Notes under the pieces: generated by a model
What the model saw: the letters and a program-made list of their open reading frames with translations, nothing else
Database searches by the model: none
Told to the model about the DNA's origin: nothing
Position numbers and translations under genes: made by a program
Shown: positions 8,786 to 17,875 of the stretch, in pieces
How the letters are laid out: each line of letters starts with the position of its first letter
Position numbering within the stretch: the first letter of the stretch is position 1
Source of the DNA: Actinoplanes auranticolor
GTDB lineage: Bacteria > Actinomycetota > Actinomycetes > Mycobacteriales > Micromonosporaceae
Reading direction: 5' to 3'
Assembly (NCBI RefSeq): GCF_018332655.1
Contig: NZ_BOQL01000082.1
Location: 1-64,000 of the forward strand
Length of the DNA: 64,000 nt

Positions 8786-8972
8786 AGCCTGAACGAACGG
8801 TGTCTGCGCGACGGGGTGCCACCAACTCCACCACCATGTCTCGATCATGGGAGAGATCCGGCAGACGATCTTGCTCCTCGCACCTGAGCATTGTGAGACC
8901 AGCAAACAGGCCGGGCCCTCGGCGGCGGGGCGATCTCCGCCGGGCCCACATCGACCTGGGGTACTGAGCGGG

Positions 8973-11882
8973 TCACTCGGGCAGCTGGATGGAGCCCGGA
9001 TCCCATCGCTTCGGGTCGAGCTGGTACTCCTCGTGCGTGACCTTGCCGTTCGCGTCGGTGCGGACCAGGATGTAGCGGACCCGGCCGTTGCGGATGGAGT
9101 CCTCGACGGCGGCCCGCAGCTCGGCATTCTGCTCGCCGGAGAGCGCCTCGCCGAGCTTCTTGTCGGTCTGCAGCAGATCCCGCAGGTACTCGGGACTCAT
9201 CTGCTGAGCCCGGACCTGCTTGCCGTTCGGATTTGCCGGGTCCGGCACCATGCGGTCGGTCAGCTTCCCGCCGACACCCTTGTCCTCAGTGATCACCGTG
9301 GTTCGCGAGGCGGGGTCGTACAGCGTCCGGTCGAGGAGGTTGGGCGCGCCCCGGACCTTCTCCCCGCCGCTGATCGGCACGGCGTCCGGGAAGAGCCGGT
9401 GCACCAGCAGGTCGGTGCCGGAGACGCCGAGCAGCTCGCTGGTCTCGCGCAGGCGGCGCAGCTCGACGGCCCACTCCGGCCCCTGCTCGGCGAGCAGTTC
9501 GAATTCCGCGTCGTCCAGGTACGGGCTGGCCTTCTCCAGGAACCGCACGAAGTCCGTGTCGCTGAACTGTCCCTCCTTGATCTTGATATCCGCCTGCTCC
9601 AGCTTGGCGGCGATGTCTTTCAGCTCGGCGCTCCAGGCTGCCCGGATGTCGGCGACCTGCTGTCGCCGGTCTGCCACGGCCTCGAGGAGCGCGTCGTCGA
9701 CGGGCGATTCGCCCGGCCGCACCCGGAGCAGGCTCGCCTTGCTCTCCGGTACCGGGAACCTCTCGATCTTGGAATCGCCAAGGGACGCGTACCGGCCGCC
9801 GCGCCGGAGGCTGCCGTCGGCGTGGCGCCAGGTGTCAACTGGATCGTGGAGCAGGTGGTCCTTGCCGTCCGGCGTGCGGTAGAGGTCCCGGCCGCTGGCG
9901 TCCTTGCCCACCGGGCCGTCGGGGAAGTCCTCCGCGCCGTACCTGACCGGCTTCGTGGCCGGATCCGTGGCCGGCTCGGCGCCGTCTTGCGCGTCCGCCG
10001 TGCGCGTGGTGTCGTCGAGGTCCGATCGGATCGGGTCGAGCGCCGGGTCGCCGAGCGGCCGGCGCCGGTCCCGGGGGCGGTCGGGCGCGGGCGTGTCCTG
10101 CGGCGTGCGGCCGGGGTCCGCGGCCGGGTCATCAGCGGTGCGCCGGGGCTCGAGAGGGCCGTCCGGGAGGCCGCCGGGCCGCGGTGCGGGTGGCGTGGGC
10201 TCCACCGGCCGGGTGACCGGGCTGTCGGGCCGCGCGCCAGGGGTGACCGGGCTGTCGGGTCGCACGCCAGGGGTGACCGGGCTGTCGGGTCGCACGCCGG
10301 GGGTGACCGGGGCGTCGGGTCGCACACCGGGCACGGCCGGGCCGTCGGGCCGCACGCCGGGGACGACCGGGGCGTCGGGCCGCACGCCGGGGAAGACCGG
10401 GTTGCCGACATCGTCCCCGTCCCCATCCGGGTCGGGCGCGTCCGGGTCTGGTGCCTCCGGGTCTGGTGCCTCCGGGTCGGGCAGCCCGGGGTCGGGCACG
10501 TCGCCGGGCCCGCCCGGCCGGGTGGGCAGCTGCGCCCCACCGCCGCCGCGCGGCAGGTCGGCGCCGCCACCACCGCGCGGGAGGTCGCCACCGCCGCCCA
10601 CGGTGACCGGCTGTTCGACCCGGCCGGGCAGCTCCGGCGCGTCCACCCCTCCGGGCCGGACCGGGGCCTCCGCCGGCGCCCCCGCGCCGACCAACGCCGG
10701 CTGCTCCACCCGGGCCGGCGCCGGGGGCGCCGGGGTCCGGGCGAGCGCGTCCGCGTCCGCCAACGCCTGCCGCAGCTCCGGACTGCCCCGCAGCACGTCC
10801 TGGAAGTGCAGGTCCACCTGCCGGGCCAGATCGGCGACGGTGGGCAGCCGGTCCAGCCTGCCCACCGTGGCGGTCAGGCTGGCGACGACCCGGCCCACGT
10901 CCGCGACCCGCCCGGCGACCCCGGCCGCCTGCGCGGTGCGGCCCGCCCCGGCCGCCGCCGTGCCGGCCCGCCCGGCCGCGGCCAGCTTGGCGGGCACCAG
11001 GAACGCCGTGACGAAGTTGAACGTGACCTGTCCGATCGCGCGGCCGGGATCCTCGGCCCACTTGTCCGCGGCGACGAAGTCAGCGCCGGCGGCGAGCCAG
11101 CCCTCCGCGGCCGTGCCCGGGTCGGTGATGGCGCCTCCGGTCACCGTCCACAGCCCGCCCCAGGAGGCCGTGAACGTCTCCCAGTCGAAGATGTTGACCA
11201 TGTCGAACGTGCCGGTGACCGCGCCCGCGGCGCCGTCCACCCAGAACCCGACGTTGTCCGACACCACGAAGTCCCACACGTCGGTGTACCAGGGGTAGTC
11301 GGGCGTCTCGGCGGTGCCCCACGGCCGGGCCGCGTCGGCGGGCAGAGCGGCGGCGTCGAAGCCGTACGCGTCCGGGTTGCCGCTGCCGTCGTCGGCGACC
11401 CACCGCGTGCCGCCGAAGAGGGCGTTGATCCGGTTGGCCGCCTGCCGTTCCGCGGCCGCCATCGCCGCCAGCCGGTTGTCCACCTGCCGGAGCAGGTCGT
11501 TGTTCTGATTCACCTTGGCCTCGTCGCCGCGCCAGTCGTCGTCGCCGGCGATCCCGGCGGTGAACGCCAGGGCCTCCGCACGCAGCCGCTCCAGGTCGGC
11601 GACGATCGGGCGCATCACCTGGACGTACTGGGTCAGCGCCGCGCCGACCTCCTGGATGTCGTCGGCGACCGCATCGGCGTCGTTGCGCACCCGCAGCGTC
11701 GCTCCGAACAGGTCGGCCGCCTCGGGGGCGTCGTAGAACGCGGCCAGCCCCTGCCAGGTGGCGTGCACGTCCTGCCCGGTGAGGCGGAAGTCGCTGCCGG
11801 CGGCGGTCAGCTCGTCCGCGTGCCGCTGCGTCGTCTCCAGGTTGCCGGTGAACTGAGGGATCCCGGCCGGGTTGATGGGCAC
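8973..11882 (-). CDS. Type VII-type polymorphic toxin with probable nuclease tip
   Basis: 969 residues from the GTG at 11882. Residues 1-150 are helical with a WxG-type turn (HATWQGLAAFYDAPE), as in WXG100/LXG leader domains exported by ESX-like systems; there is no Sec signal. Residues 150-400 form a conserved middle with hydrophobic helices. A Gly/Pro-rich linker follows, with six to seven decapeptide repeats (VRPDSPVTPG type). The C-terminal 190 residues carry TVITEDKGVGGK, then QQMSPEYLRDLLQ: the Glu-x-Lys and QQ...EYL pattern suggests a restriction-endonuclease-fold DNase or RNase. The DUF6507-type gene upstream ends one base before this start. The nuclease call is inference. Confidence 0.8.
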   Translation of the reverse strand: MPINPAGIPQFTGNLETTQRHADELTAAGSDFRLTGQDVHATWQGLAAFYDAPEAADLFGATLRVRNDADAVADDIQEVGAALTQYVQVMRPIVADLERLRAEALAFTAGIAGDDDWRGDEAKVNQNNDLLRQVDNRLAAMAAAERQAANRINALFGGTRWVADDGSGNPDAYGFDAAALPADAARPWGTAETPDYPWYTDVWDFVVSDNVGFWVDGAAGAVTGTFDMVNIFDWETFTASWGGLWTVTGGAITDPGTAAEGWLAAGADFVAADKWAEDPGRAIGQVTFNFVTAFLVPAKLAAAGRAGTAAAGAGRTAQAAGVAGRVADVGRVVASLTATVGRLDRLPTVADLARQVDLHFQDVLRGSPELRQALADADALARTPAPPAPARVEQPALVGAGAPAEAPVRPGGVDAPELPGRVEQPVTVGGGGDLPRGGGGADLPRGGGGAQLPTRPGGPGDVPDPGLPDPEAPDPEAPDPDAPDPDGDGDDVGNPVFPGVRPDAPVVPGVRPDGPAVPGVRPDAPVTPGVRPDSPVTPGVRPDSPVTPGARPDSPVTRPVEPTPPAPRPGGLPDGPLEPRRTADDPAADPGRTPQDTPAPDRPRDRRRPLGDPALDPIRSDLDDTTRTADAQDGAEPATDPATKPVRYGAEDFPDGPVGKDASGRDLYRTPDGKDHLLHDPVDTWRHADGSLRRGGRYASLGDSKIERFPVPESKASLLRVRPGESPVDDALLEAVADRRQQVADIRAAWSAELKDIAAKLEQADIKIKEGQFSDTDFVRFLEKASPYLDDAEFELLAEQGPEWAVELRRLRETSELLGVSGTDLLVHRLFPDAVPISGGEKVRGAPNLLDRTLYDPASRTTVITEDKGVGGKLTDRMVPDPANPNGKQVRAQQMSPEYLRDLLQTDKKLGEALSGEQNAELRAAVEDSIRNGRVRYILVRTDANGKVTHEEYQLDPKRWDPGSIQLPE
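10211..10390. repeat. 30-bp tandem repeats in the toxin linker
   Basis: Six consecutive 30-bp units encode the decapeptide series VRPDAPVVPG, VRPDGPAVPG, VRPDAPVTPG, VRPDSPVTPG (twice) and ARPDSPVT. They form a stiff Pro-rich linker between the export-associated part and the C-terminal effector domain. A shorter Asp-Pro repeat (PDPEAPDPDAPDPD) lies beside it at about 10430-10490. Copy number is likely to vary between strains. Confidence 0.8.
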
Positions 11883-11883
11883 G

Positions 11884-12198
11884 TCAACCGCCCACGGCGG
11901 TGGCGTTGGCCTGGGCCGTCGCGGCCATCTTGAGGTCGCCCTCGACGTACGCGGTGCTCGCCTCGACCGCCCCGGTCAGGATCCGCGCGGTCTGCTGGCC
12001 GACCGCGTCGATGGGGGCGGCCTTGTTCGCGGCGAAGCCGGCCAGCGCCGCCGCGACGATCTCGCTGCCACAGGAACCGGCGGCTCCGCTGAGCGCGCTG
12101 CCGGTCCGGCCGGCCGCCTCGTCGAAGCCCGCGGCCCGCTGACCGGTCCGACTGACCACACCGGACACGCCGGGCGGATCGATGTCCCACTTCGCCAT
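11884..12198 (-). CDS. WXG100/ESAT-6-like small protein, DUF6507 type
   Basis: 104 residues from the ATG at 12198 (MAKWDIDPPGVSGVV); an upstream in-frame start at 12234 would add a poor 12-residue leader. The product is a small Ala/Gly-rich helical-hairpin protein with Ser-Cys-Gly at the turn, resembling the DUF6507 family of ESAT-6-like proteins that accompany large type VII substrates in actinobacteria. It probably pairs with the N-terminal helices of the toxin for export. Its TGA at 11884-11886 lies one base before the toxin GTG, so the two are co-translated. The family name is from memory of the N-terminal WDI-PxGV signature. Confidence 0.75.
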   Translation of the reverse strand: MAKWDIDPPGVSGVVSRTGQRAAGFDEAAGRTGSALSGAAGSCGSEIVAAALAGFAANKAAPIDAVGQQTARILTGAVEASTAYVEGDLKMAATAQANATAVGG

Positions 12199-12355
12199 GA
12201 GGTCATGACGCCAGCCGGCGGCCGGGGGTGTCAAGGTGCCGGAACCGCGGCCGAGGCGGGCAGGACGCCCATTGAGCTGGGCTGACGGCGACGTTGGCCG
12301 GGCTGCGCGGCTGACCGGTACCGGCCACCGCGACGGTCACGACCGGCCGTCACCG

Positions 12356-12618
12356 TCACCAGCAGGACGGACCGGCGGGTGGTACGGCCGGCGCCAGTCT
12401 CTCGCCGACCAGCTTGAGGATCGTCACGCCCGGCGAGCGGCGCAACAGCCGCTTCAGCGGGAGCCGGAAGTCGGCCCGGTCCACCCGTCCGCTGCGGCAT
12501 ACGGTGCCGGTGTCCGCGTCGGCGAGCTCGATGACCACGTCGAGCCGTTCCCGGCCGGCGGTCGCCCCCAGGATCGCCAGTCCTCGCCGGTGTCCAGGGC
12601 CACGGAAAGCCCCGGCAT
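12356..12618 (-). pseudogene. Short unknown coding remnant with a frameshift
   Basis: A leftward ATG at 12618 (MPGLSVALDTGED) overlaps the TGA of another short leftward frame (ending PYERLGHAFDDL). After about 13 codons the sensible frame shifts by one base and continues LAILGATAGRERLDVVIEL, then LKRLLRRSPGVTILKLVGERL, to a stop at 12356. Third positions are strongly G/C throughout both pieces, as in real genes. I recognise no family. It lies just upstream of the DUF6507/toxin pair and may be a decayed accessory gene of that locus. Confidence 0.4.
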
Positions 12619-12695
12619 CACAGGTCGTCGAACGCGTGGCCCAGCCGCTCGTAGGGCGCTTCGAGGCGTACGAGGGGGCGGTGACGGGAGGCGTC

Positions 12696-13109
12696 ATGGA
12701 CGAGCGCACTGTGATCATCACCGGAGCCAGCGACGGCATCGGTGCGGCCGCCGCCGGACAACTCGCCGCCCAATGCGACAACGTCGTCCTGATCGGCAGA
12801 TCCGCCGAGAAGACCAGCACCCTGGCCCGCCGGCTGGGCGTGGCATACCACGTGGCCGACTTCGCCGACCTCCGGCAGGTCCGGCAGCTGGCCGCCGCGC
12901 TGCTCGACGCCTACCCGCGCATCGACGTGCTGGCGAACAATGCCGGTGGTCTCATGCGTTGCGTTCTTCTCCGGCCGGCCGCCGGATCGAATCGTCGGAA
13001 ACCGGGCCGCTGCCGGCGTGGGCGGAGTGCGGGCCGGCCCAAGCCGACCGGCAGCTGCGTCCCCTGCGGTTCATCTGGCCGCGACCTCGACGCCTCGTTC
13101 GCGGAATGA
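12696..13109 (+). pseudogene. Truncated short-chain dehydrogenase
   Basis: The ATG at 12696 has an excellent GGGAGG ribosome-binding site. The first 90 residues are a normal SDR Rossmann start: TVIITGASDGIGAAAAGQL, an Asp in VADFADLRQV, and IDVLANNAGGLM. After about 12960 the sequence turns into Arg/Pro-rich nonsense (RCVLLRPAAGSNRRK), so the catalytic Tyr-x-x-x-Lys half is lost. An intact relative would be about 280-310 residues; this frame stops after 137. A deletion or frameshift near 12960 has destroyed it. Confidence 0.75.
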
Positions 13110-13250
13110 CACACAGTGGACCGTGTCGGGGGCGGAAGGTCGGCCGGACCGGTGGACCGCGGCCAAGGGCGGACAAAACATTGACCATGGCTTATGTTCG
13201 GGTGGCTTGCGGACCAGACGGGGGTCCACACACATTGGACTGGAGTCGCT

Positions 13251-16200
13251 TTGTTCATCAGACATTTGCGCCGTTTTGTCGCTACGGCGGCTGCGGCGGC
13301 CCTGCTCGCGGGCCTGACGCCGGACGGGGCGATCGCCGCGCCGGCTCCGCCGCCGCCTCCTGCTCCGGCGCCGGCCGCCAAGGTGCCCGGGCAGTCACTC
13401 AAGGACCTTTTCAAGTATCCGTCGTTCGCGCCGAAGACGGCCCGGGCGGGTAGCACGGACGACGTCACGTACCAGTTGATGACCTGGTATGCCGAGGCGC
13501 ATGCCGATCCGGAGGTGCGGGAGGCCGCCGCGGCGGCGATCATCGCCGGAGATGCGGCGATCGCCGCGTTCATCGCGCCGAACGGCGGTTACAGCCAGGC
13601 GGTCAAGAAGGCCGAGCAGCGCCGGGTCAAGGCGGACCAGGCCCTGGTCGCCGAGATCAAGTTGCTGCGGGACACCGGCGGGCCGGTGTTCAACGCCGAG
13701 GTGGAACGCGTCCTCGCTCCGACGGCCAAGCCGCGGGACCGGGAGGCGTTCAAGGCGTACGGGGCGAAGATCTCCCGGGAACGCGACGCGGAGCTCACCC
13801 AGCGGCAGAAGGACCGGGCGGCCGAGTTGCGGGCCCGGGTGCAGCTGATCGTCGATTCGACCAACGACGCCGAGCACCCGAATGTGCACGCGGACGCGGT
13901 CGAGGCGCTGGCCGGCAACGATGCGGCGATCGCGGCTTTCCTGGAGAGCGGCCTCGTCATCGCCGGTGAGCTCGACGCGGAGGCGCGGGAAGAGCTGATC
14001 GCCGCGCAGGAGGCCGAGCTCAAGGCGATCGAGGATGCCGCCGACCTCGCCGTGCGTTCGCGCAAGGCCAACGACGCGCGGGCCGCCCTGATCCAGGCGC
14101 ACGGTGCCGGGCTGAGGGCGTTGAAGCAGTCGGCGAACGCGTTGACCAGCGGGGCGATCAACGCCCGGCGGGCCGCGCGGATCCTGGAGGCCCGGGGTCC
14201 GCTGCGCGACCTGGAAGCCGTCAAGGAGGCGGCCGCGATCAACCTGACCGACGCCCGTGACTTCGCCACGGAGGCGACGACCGCGGCGGCCCGGGCCACG
14301 ACCGCCGCCGACGTGCTGGTCAACGAGGCGAAGCTGGACTACGGCAAGGAGTGGGCCGAGCTGGCCCAGGGGCTGGCGCTGTCGGCCGAGGCCGCGCACC
14401 AGGCGACGCAGACCGCCGTACACGCGATCGACGCGACCATCGCCACGCACAAGGCCATCGGGCACGCCGACGAGGCCGCGAAGCGCGCCGAGCAGGCGGC
14501 GAAGTGGAAGCAGCAGGCCATCAAGCAGCGCGACACCGCCGAGAAGCTCGCCGCCGTCGCGAAGAAGGAGGCGGACGCCGCCGAGAAGGCCGCGGCGCGC
14601 GCGGAGGCGCACCGCCGGGCGACCGAGGCGAAGACCGCCGAGGCGTGGGAACACGCCCGCAAGACCGCCGAGCACAAGGCGGAGGCGCAGCGGCAGGCGG
14701 ACATCGCGGCGGATCAGCGGGAGATCGCCGAGGCCGAGCGGCAGAACGCCGCGGCGCACCTCGCCACCACGCAGGCCCAGGCGGCCGAGGCCGGTCGCAA
14801 GCGGGGGCTGGCCAAGGTGGACGAGGACAACGCCGCGGCTGAGCGGGCCCGCGCCGATGCGGCCGAGGGCCGGGCCGAGACGGCTCGGGACAACTCTCGT
14901 GACCGGGCCGAGCGGGCCCGGTCACTGCGGGACGCGGCGTTCGATGCGGCGGAGGAGCGCGATCTGCTGGCCATGCAGGCGCGATCGGCCGAGGCCGCCG
15001 CGGCGGCGCTGCCGGCCGGGCAGGACAAGGTGGAGGCCGAGGCCGCCGCGCGGGAAGCGCGGGCCGCGGCCAACAAGGCACAGCAGGACGCCGACAGCGC
15101 GAAGCGCAACGCCGATGACGCCACGGCTGCGGCGTCGCGGGCAGACGCGGCAGCAACCGAGGCCGAGCGTGCCTCGGCGCGTGCCCGGGCCGCCGCGGAC
15201 AAGGCGGACGCCGCCGCGGCGGCGTCGCGCCGGGCGGCCAGTGCCGCCGAGGCAGAGGCGGCCAGGACGCACCAGGCGGCTCAGGCGGCCCAGCGGCTGG
15301 CCGCTGCGGCGACTGCCGAGGAAGTCAAGGCGGCCAGGGCGTCGGAAGCCGCCGAGCGAGCGGCACGGGGTGCGGCGACCGCGGCGGTCAAGAGTCTGTG
15401 GGCGGCCGACCGGTCCTTCACCGAGGCGACCGCGGCAGCCAATGAGGCCGCGTCGGCCACTGTGCAGTCGGAGAACGCCTACCGGTCCGCGGCGGCCGCG
15501 CGTTCGTCGGCCACCGCGGCGCTGATCCCGGCGTCGGAGGCCGTGGAGCTGCTCGCTCCGTTCGCCCAGACCGATGTGAACGCCGACTTCGCGCGTCAGG
15601 TGGCCGATCTCGCCGTACAGATCAGCGAGGAGCAGGCCCTGGCCGCCGAAGCGCGGGCCGTCGAGGCCCAGAACGCGGCCGTGCGGGCCGGGCAGGCCGC
15701 GGAGGCCGCGCACCAGGACGCCAAGGAGGCCTATCAGGCGGCTGCGCGGGCGGCCGAACACGCCGCCGCGGCGGCGCGGGACAACGCCCGCGCGAAGCGG
15801 GCCATGCTGCGGGCCAAGGAACAGGGACGGCTGGCCCGGGCCTCGGCGGCGAGTGCGCGGGACGCGGACGCCCAGGCCAGACGGGACGCCCGGGACGCGC
15901 GGTCGGCGGCCAACCGGGCCACCGAGGACGCCCGGATCGCCGGGATGAGCGCCGACGAGGCCGAACGGCTCAGCACGAAGGCGCGCGGGCTGGCCGACCA
16001 GGCGCAGCGCGACGCCGACGCCGCCCAGGACTCCGCCCGCAAGGCCCAGGAGCACGCCGACGCCGCGGCCGAGTCGGCCACAGACGCCGAGAAGTATGCC
16101 GAGGAGACGGCCGAGCACGCGGAGAAGGCCAACCAGTACGCCGACGAGGCGCAAGCGGAGACGGCGCGGCTCGCGGCGGAGATCCGGGCGTCGGAGAACG

Positions 16201-17249
16201 CCGACCTCGACGCGGCGTTCGAACTCACCCCGGCGATGCTGGCCGACGCCAGGGACTACCTGACCACCGAGCAGTTCGCCTCGATCGAGCCGTTCATCGC
16301 CGCCTCCCGCGGTGACGTGTCGCAGTTCCTGACGCAGTACGGGCCGCAGCTCATCGGCGAGTTCTTCAACGTCGACGACATCAAGGCCTGTTTCAGCGGC
16401 AAGATCCTGTCCTGTCTGATCCTGGTAGCCGAGCAGCTCGGGCCGGTCCGGGCGTTCAAGGCACTGAAGCTGCTGTACAAGGCGACCAAGGCGGTGAAGT
16501 CCTTCTGGGACGCGGTCAAGAAGGCCCGCAAGGTCATCCGCAATGTCACCAAGAAGCTCGACGCCTGCCAGCAGGGCCTGATCAAGGACATCACGGGCGA
16601 TCTGGTCGGCGAGGCCATCGGGGCTGCCGGGGCCGCTGCGAAGGCTCGGGCGGCGGCCGCCGCGGGTCCGAAGAAGAAGTGCAAGGTCGACTTCCCCGAC
16701 GCCTGTGACGACGACTTCGCCGGCAAGGCGGGCCCCGCGGTGGGCCGGCGCAACGCTGCCGACAACCCTTGCGTGTGCGAGAAGCCGCGCGAGCAGAGGC
16801 ACCACTACCTCCCCCTGACCTTCGGCCGGCCGAACGGGGTGAGGGCCACCCTCTGCCCGGTGGATCTCAAGAAGCCGAACTCCCGGGACTCCATCAAGAA
16901 CGTGTTCGTCGTCGACTTCCCGAGCCCGATCCCGTTGGATGCCGAAGGCAAGTACACCTACAATCGAACGCACATTCTCGCCGACCGGTTCCGCGGGAAA
17001 CCGGCTACCGACAACCTGTTCACGGGATATCGGAAGATGAACATGGGCGGGATGAAGACGTGTGAGAACATCATGGCCACGCACCTCGGCAAAGGGGAGA
17101 TCATCATCTACAGCGGACAATTGCAGTACTCCCCGGCAACAGCGCAGAGGCCCTCTGGAATCCACATGACCGCCTACCTGAAGAAGAGCGGCAGGGTCTT
17201 GTTCAGCCTTCTCATTCCGAACACGCCTCAGTTGGGCACCGGATGCTGA
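13251..17249 (+). CDS. Secreted alanine-rich coiled-coil (ALF-type) polymorphic toxin with nuclease tip
   Basis: 1332 residues from the TTG at 13251, preceded by GGAG eight bases upstream; an ATG at 13194 would add 19 residues ahead of the signal peptide. The signal peptide (FIRHLRRFVATAAAAALLAG) ends near AIAAPAPP. ALF-like repeats follow (EAAAAAIIAGDAAIAAFI; VEALAGNDAAIAAFLESG), then some 700 residues of Ala/Glu/Arg coiled coil. A conserved pre-toxin segment (FNVDDIKACFSGKIL) precedes the C-terminal 160 residues, which carry HHYLPLTFGRP, YNRTHILADRFRG, ATDNLFTGYRKMN and MKTCENIM. This His...Asn...Glu layout resembles EndA/NUC1 non-specific endonucleases. The SMI1 gene overlaps its stop. Confidence 0.8.
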   Translation: MFIRHLRRFVATAAAAALLAGLTPDGAIAAPAPPPPPAPAPAAKVPGQSLKDLFKYPSFAPKTARAGSTDDVTYQLMTWYAEAHADPEVREAAAAAIIAGDAAIAAFIAPNGGYSQAVKKAEQRRVKADQALVAEIKLLRDTGGPVFNAEVERVLAPTAKPRDREAFKAYGAKISRERDAELTQRQKDRAAELRARVQLIVDSTNDAEHPNVHADAVEALAGNDAAIAAFLESGLVIAGELDAEAREELIAAQEAELKAIEDAADLAVRSRKANDARAALIQAHGAGLRALKQSANALTSGAINARRAARILEARGPLRDLEAVKEAAAINLTDARDFATEATTAAARATTAADVLVNEAKLDYGKEWAELAQGLALSAEAAHQATQTAVHAIDATIATHKAIGHADEAAKRAEQAAKWKQQAIKQRDTAEKLAAVAKKEADAAEKAAARAEAHRRATEAKTAEAWEHARKTAEHKAEAQRQADIAADQREIAEAERQNAAAHLATTQAQAAEAGRKRGLAKVDEDNAAAERARADAAEGRAETARDNSRDRAERARSLRDAAFDAAEERDLLAMQARSAEAAAAALPAGQDKVEAEAAAREARAAANKAQQDADSAKRNADDATAAASRADAAATEAERASARARAAADKADAAAAASRRAASAAEAEAARTHQAAQAAQRLAAAATAEEVKAARASEAAERAARGAATAAVKSLWAADRSFTEATAAANEAASATVQSENAYRSAAAARSSATAALIPASEAVELLAPFAQTDVNADFARQVADLAVQISEEQALAAEARAVEAQNAAVRAGQAAEAAHQDAKEAYQAAARAAEHAAAAARDNARAKRAMLRAKEQGRLARASAASARDADAQARRDARDARSAANRATEDARIAGMSADEAERLSTKARGLADQAQRDADAAQDSARKAQEHADAAAESATDAEKYAEETAEHAEKANQYADEAQAETARLAAEIRASENADLDAAFELTPAMLADARDYLTTEQFASIEPFIAASRGDVSQFLTQYGPQLIGEFFNVDDIKACFSGKILSCLILVAEQLGPVRAFKALKLLYKATKAVKSFWDAVKKARKVIRNVTKKLDACQQGLIKDITGDLVGEAIGAAGAAAKARAAAAAGPKKKCKVDFPDACDDDFAGKAGPAVGRRNAADNPCVCEKPREQRHHYLPLTFGRPNGVRATLCPVDLKKPNSRDSIKNVFVVDFPSPIPLDAEGKYTYNRTHILADRFRGKPATDNLFTGYRKMNMGGMKTCENIMATHLGKGEIIIYSGQLQYSPATAQRPSGIHMTAYLKKSGRVLFSLLIPNTPQLGTGC

Positions 17250-17794
17250 CGCTGGGTGACCTGGAGCGTGTCGCGCCGGCGCTGCTGGCTCATCGTTCGG
17301 CGACCGCGCGGCCCGTCGACTGGGAATTGCTGCGGACCGACCTGGGGATCACGTTCCCGTCGGACTACCGCGAGTACGTGGATCATTATCCGGCCCTGTC
17401 GTACGACGACTTCATGATGATCGTGGTGCCCGAACCGGGTAACGAGAGTGGTTACGCCCGGGGAGCGTTCGGGACACTCGAGATCATGACCCGCCTGGCC
17501 GAGCGCAACATGACGGAGGACTACACGTTCCATCCCCACGAGGGTGGGCTCTTTCCCTGGGGCGAATCCAACGAGGGCGACCTCTTCTTCTGGCGCAAGA
17601 ACGGCCCGGACCCCGACCGATGGCCGGTCGTCGTCCACACGTCGAACGGCGACTGGTGGGAACACGAGGGTGGCCTGGTGTCGCTGATGGTGGGCCTCAT
17701 CGACGGCTCGGTCGAGCATCTGGGCCTGCCGCCCGAGCCGGGACCGAACCCGACAGTCGATCTGATGGTGCCGGCTTCCGACAGCCAGGGATGA
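17243..17794 (+). CDS. SMI1/KNR4-family immunity protein
   Basis: 183 residues from the ATG at 17243, which overlaps the toxin stop (ATGCTGA), so the two are translationally coupled. The N-terminal half carries the SMI1/KNR4 pattern: VDWELLRTDLGITFPSDYRE (the LG..FP.DY core), then LFPWGESNEGDLFFWRKNG and WPVVVHTSNGDWWEHEGG. The SMI1 superfamily is a recognised immunity fold in polymorphic toxin systems, so this protein presumably binds and blocks the C-terminal nuclease of 13251-17249 in the cytoplasm. A strong hairpin follows at once. Confidence 0.9.
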   Translation: MLTLGDLERVAPALLAHRSATARPVDWELLRTDLGITFPSDYREYVDHYPALSYDDFMMIVVPEPGNESGYARGAFGTLEIMTRLAERNMTEDYTFHPHEGGLFPWGESNEGDLFFWRKNGPDPDRWPVVVHTSNGDWWEHEGGLVSLMVGLIDGSVEHLGLPPEPGPNPTVDLMVPASDSQG

Positions 17795-17800
17795 CCGTGC

Positions 17801-17840
17801 GACCCCTTCCCGGCCGGTGCTCACCGGCCGGGAAGGGGTC
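17801..17840 (+). terminator. Strong hairpin terminator after the immunity gene
   Basis: An 18-bp perfect stem: GACCCCTTCCCGGCCGGT at 17801-17818 pairs with its complement at 17823-17840 across a four-base loop. It starts seven bases after the immunity stop. No U-tract follows, which is common for actinobacterial terminators. Confidence 0.85.
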
Positions 17841-17875
17841 GCTCGCAGTGCGAACAAGCGGGTGAGAACCACAGC

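Noticed and set aside
8847-11933. Very long rightward open frame (about 1000 codons) across the toxin gene
   Set aside because: It is the antisense of the 969-residue toxin. It is Arg/Gly/Val-rich with no domain, and the leftward frame has the coherent domains, the correct third-position bias and tight spacing to its partner gene.
14922-17165. Leftward 747-codon open frame opposite the ALF-type toxin
   Set aside because: It is Leu/Gly/Arg low-complexity antisense of an Ala-rich coiled coil.
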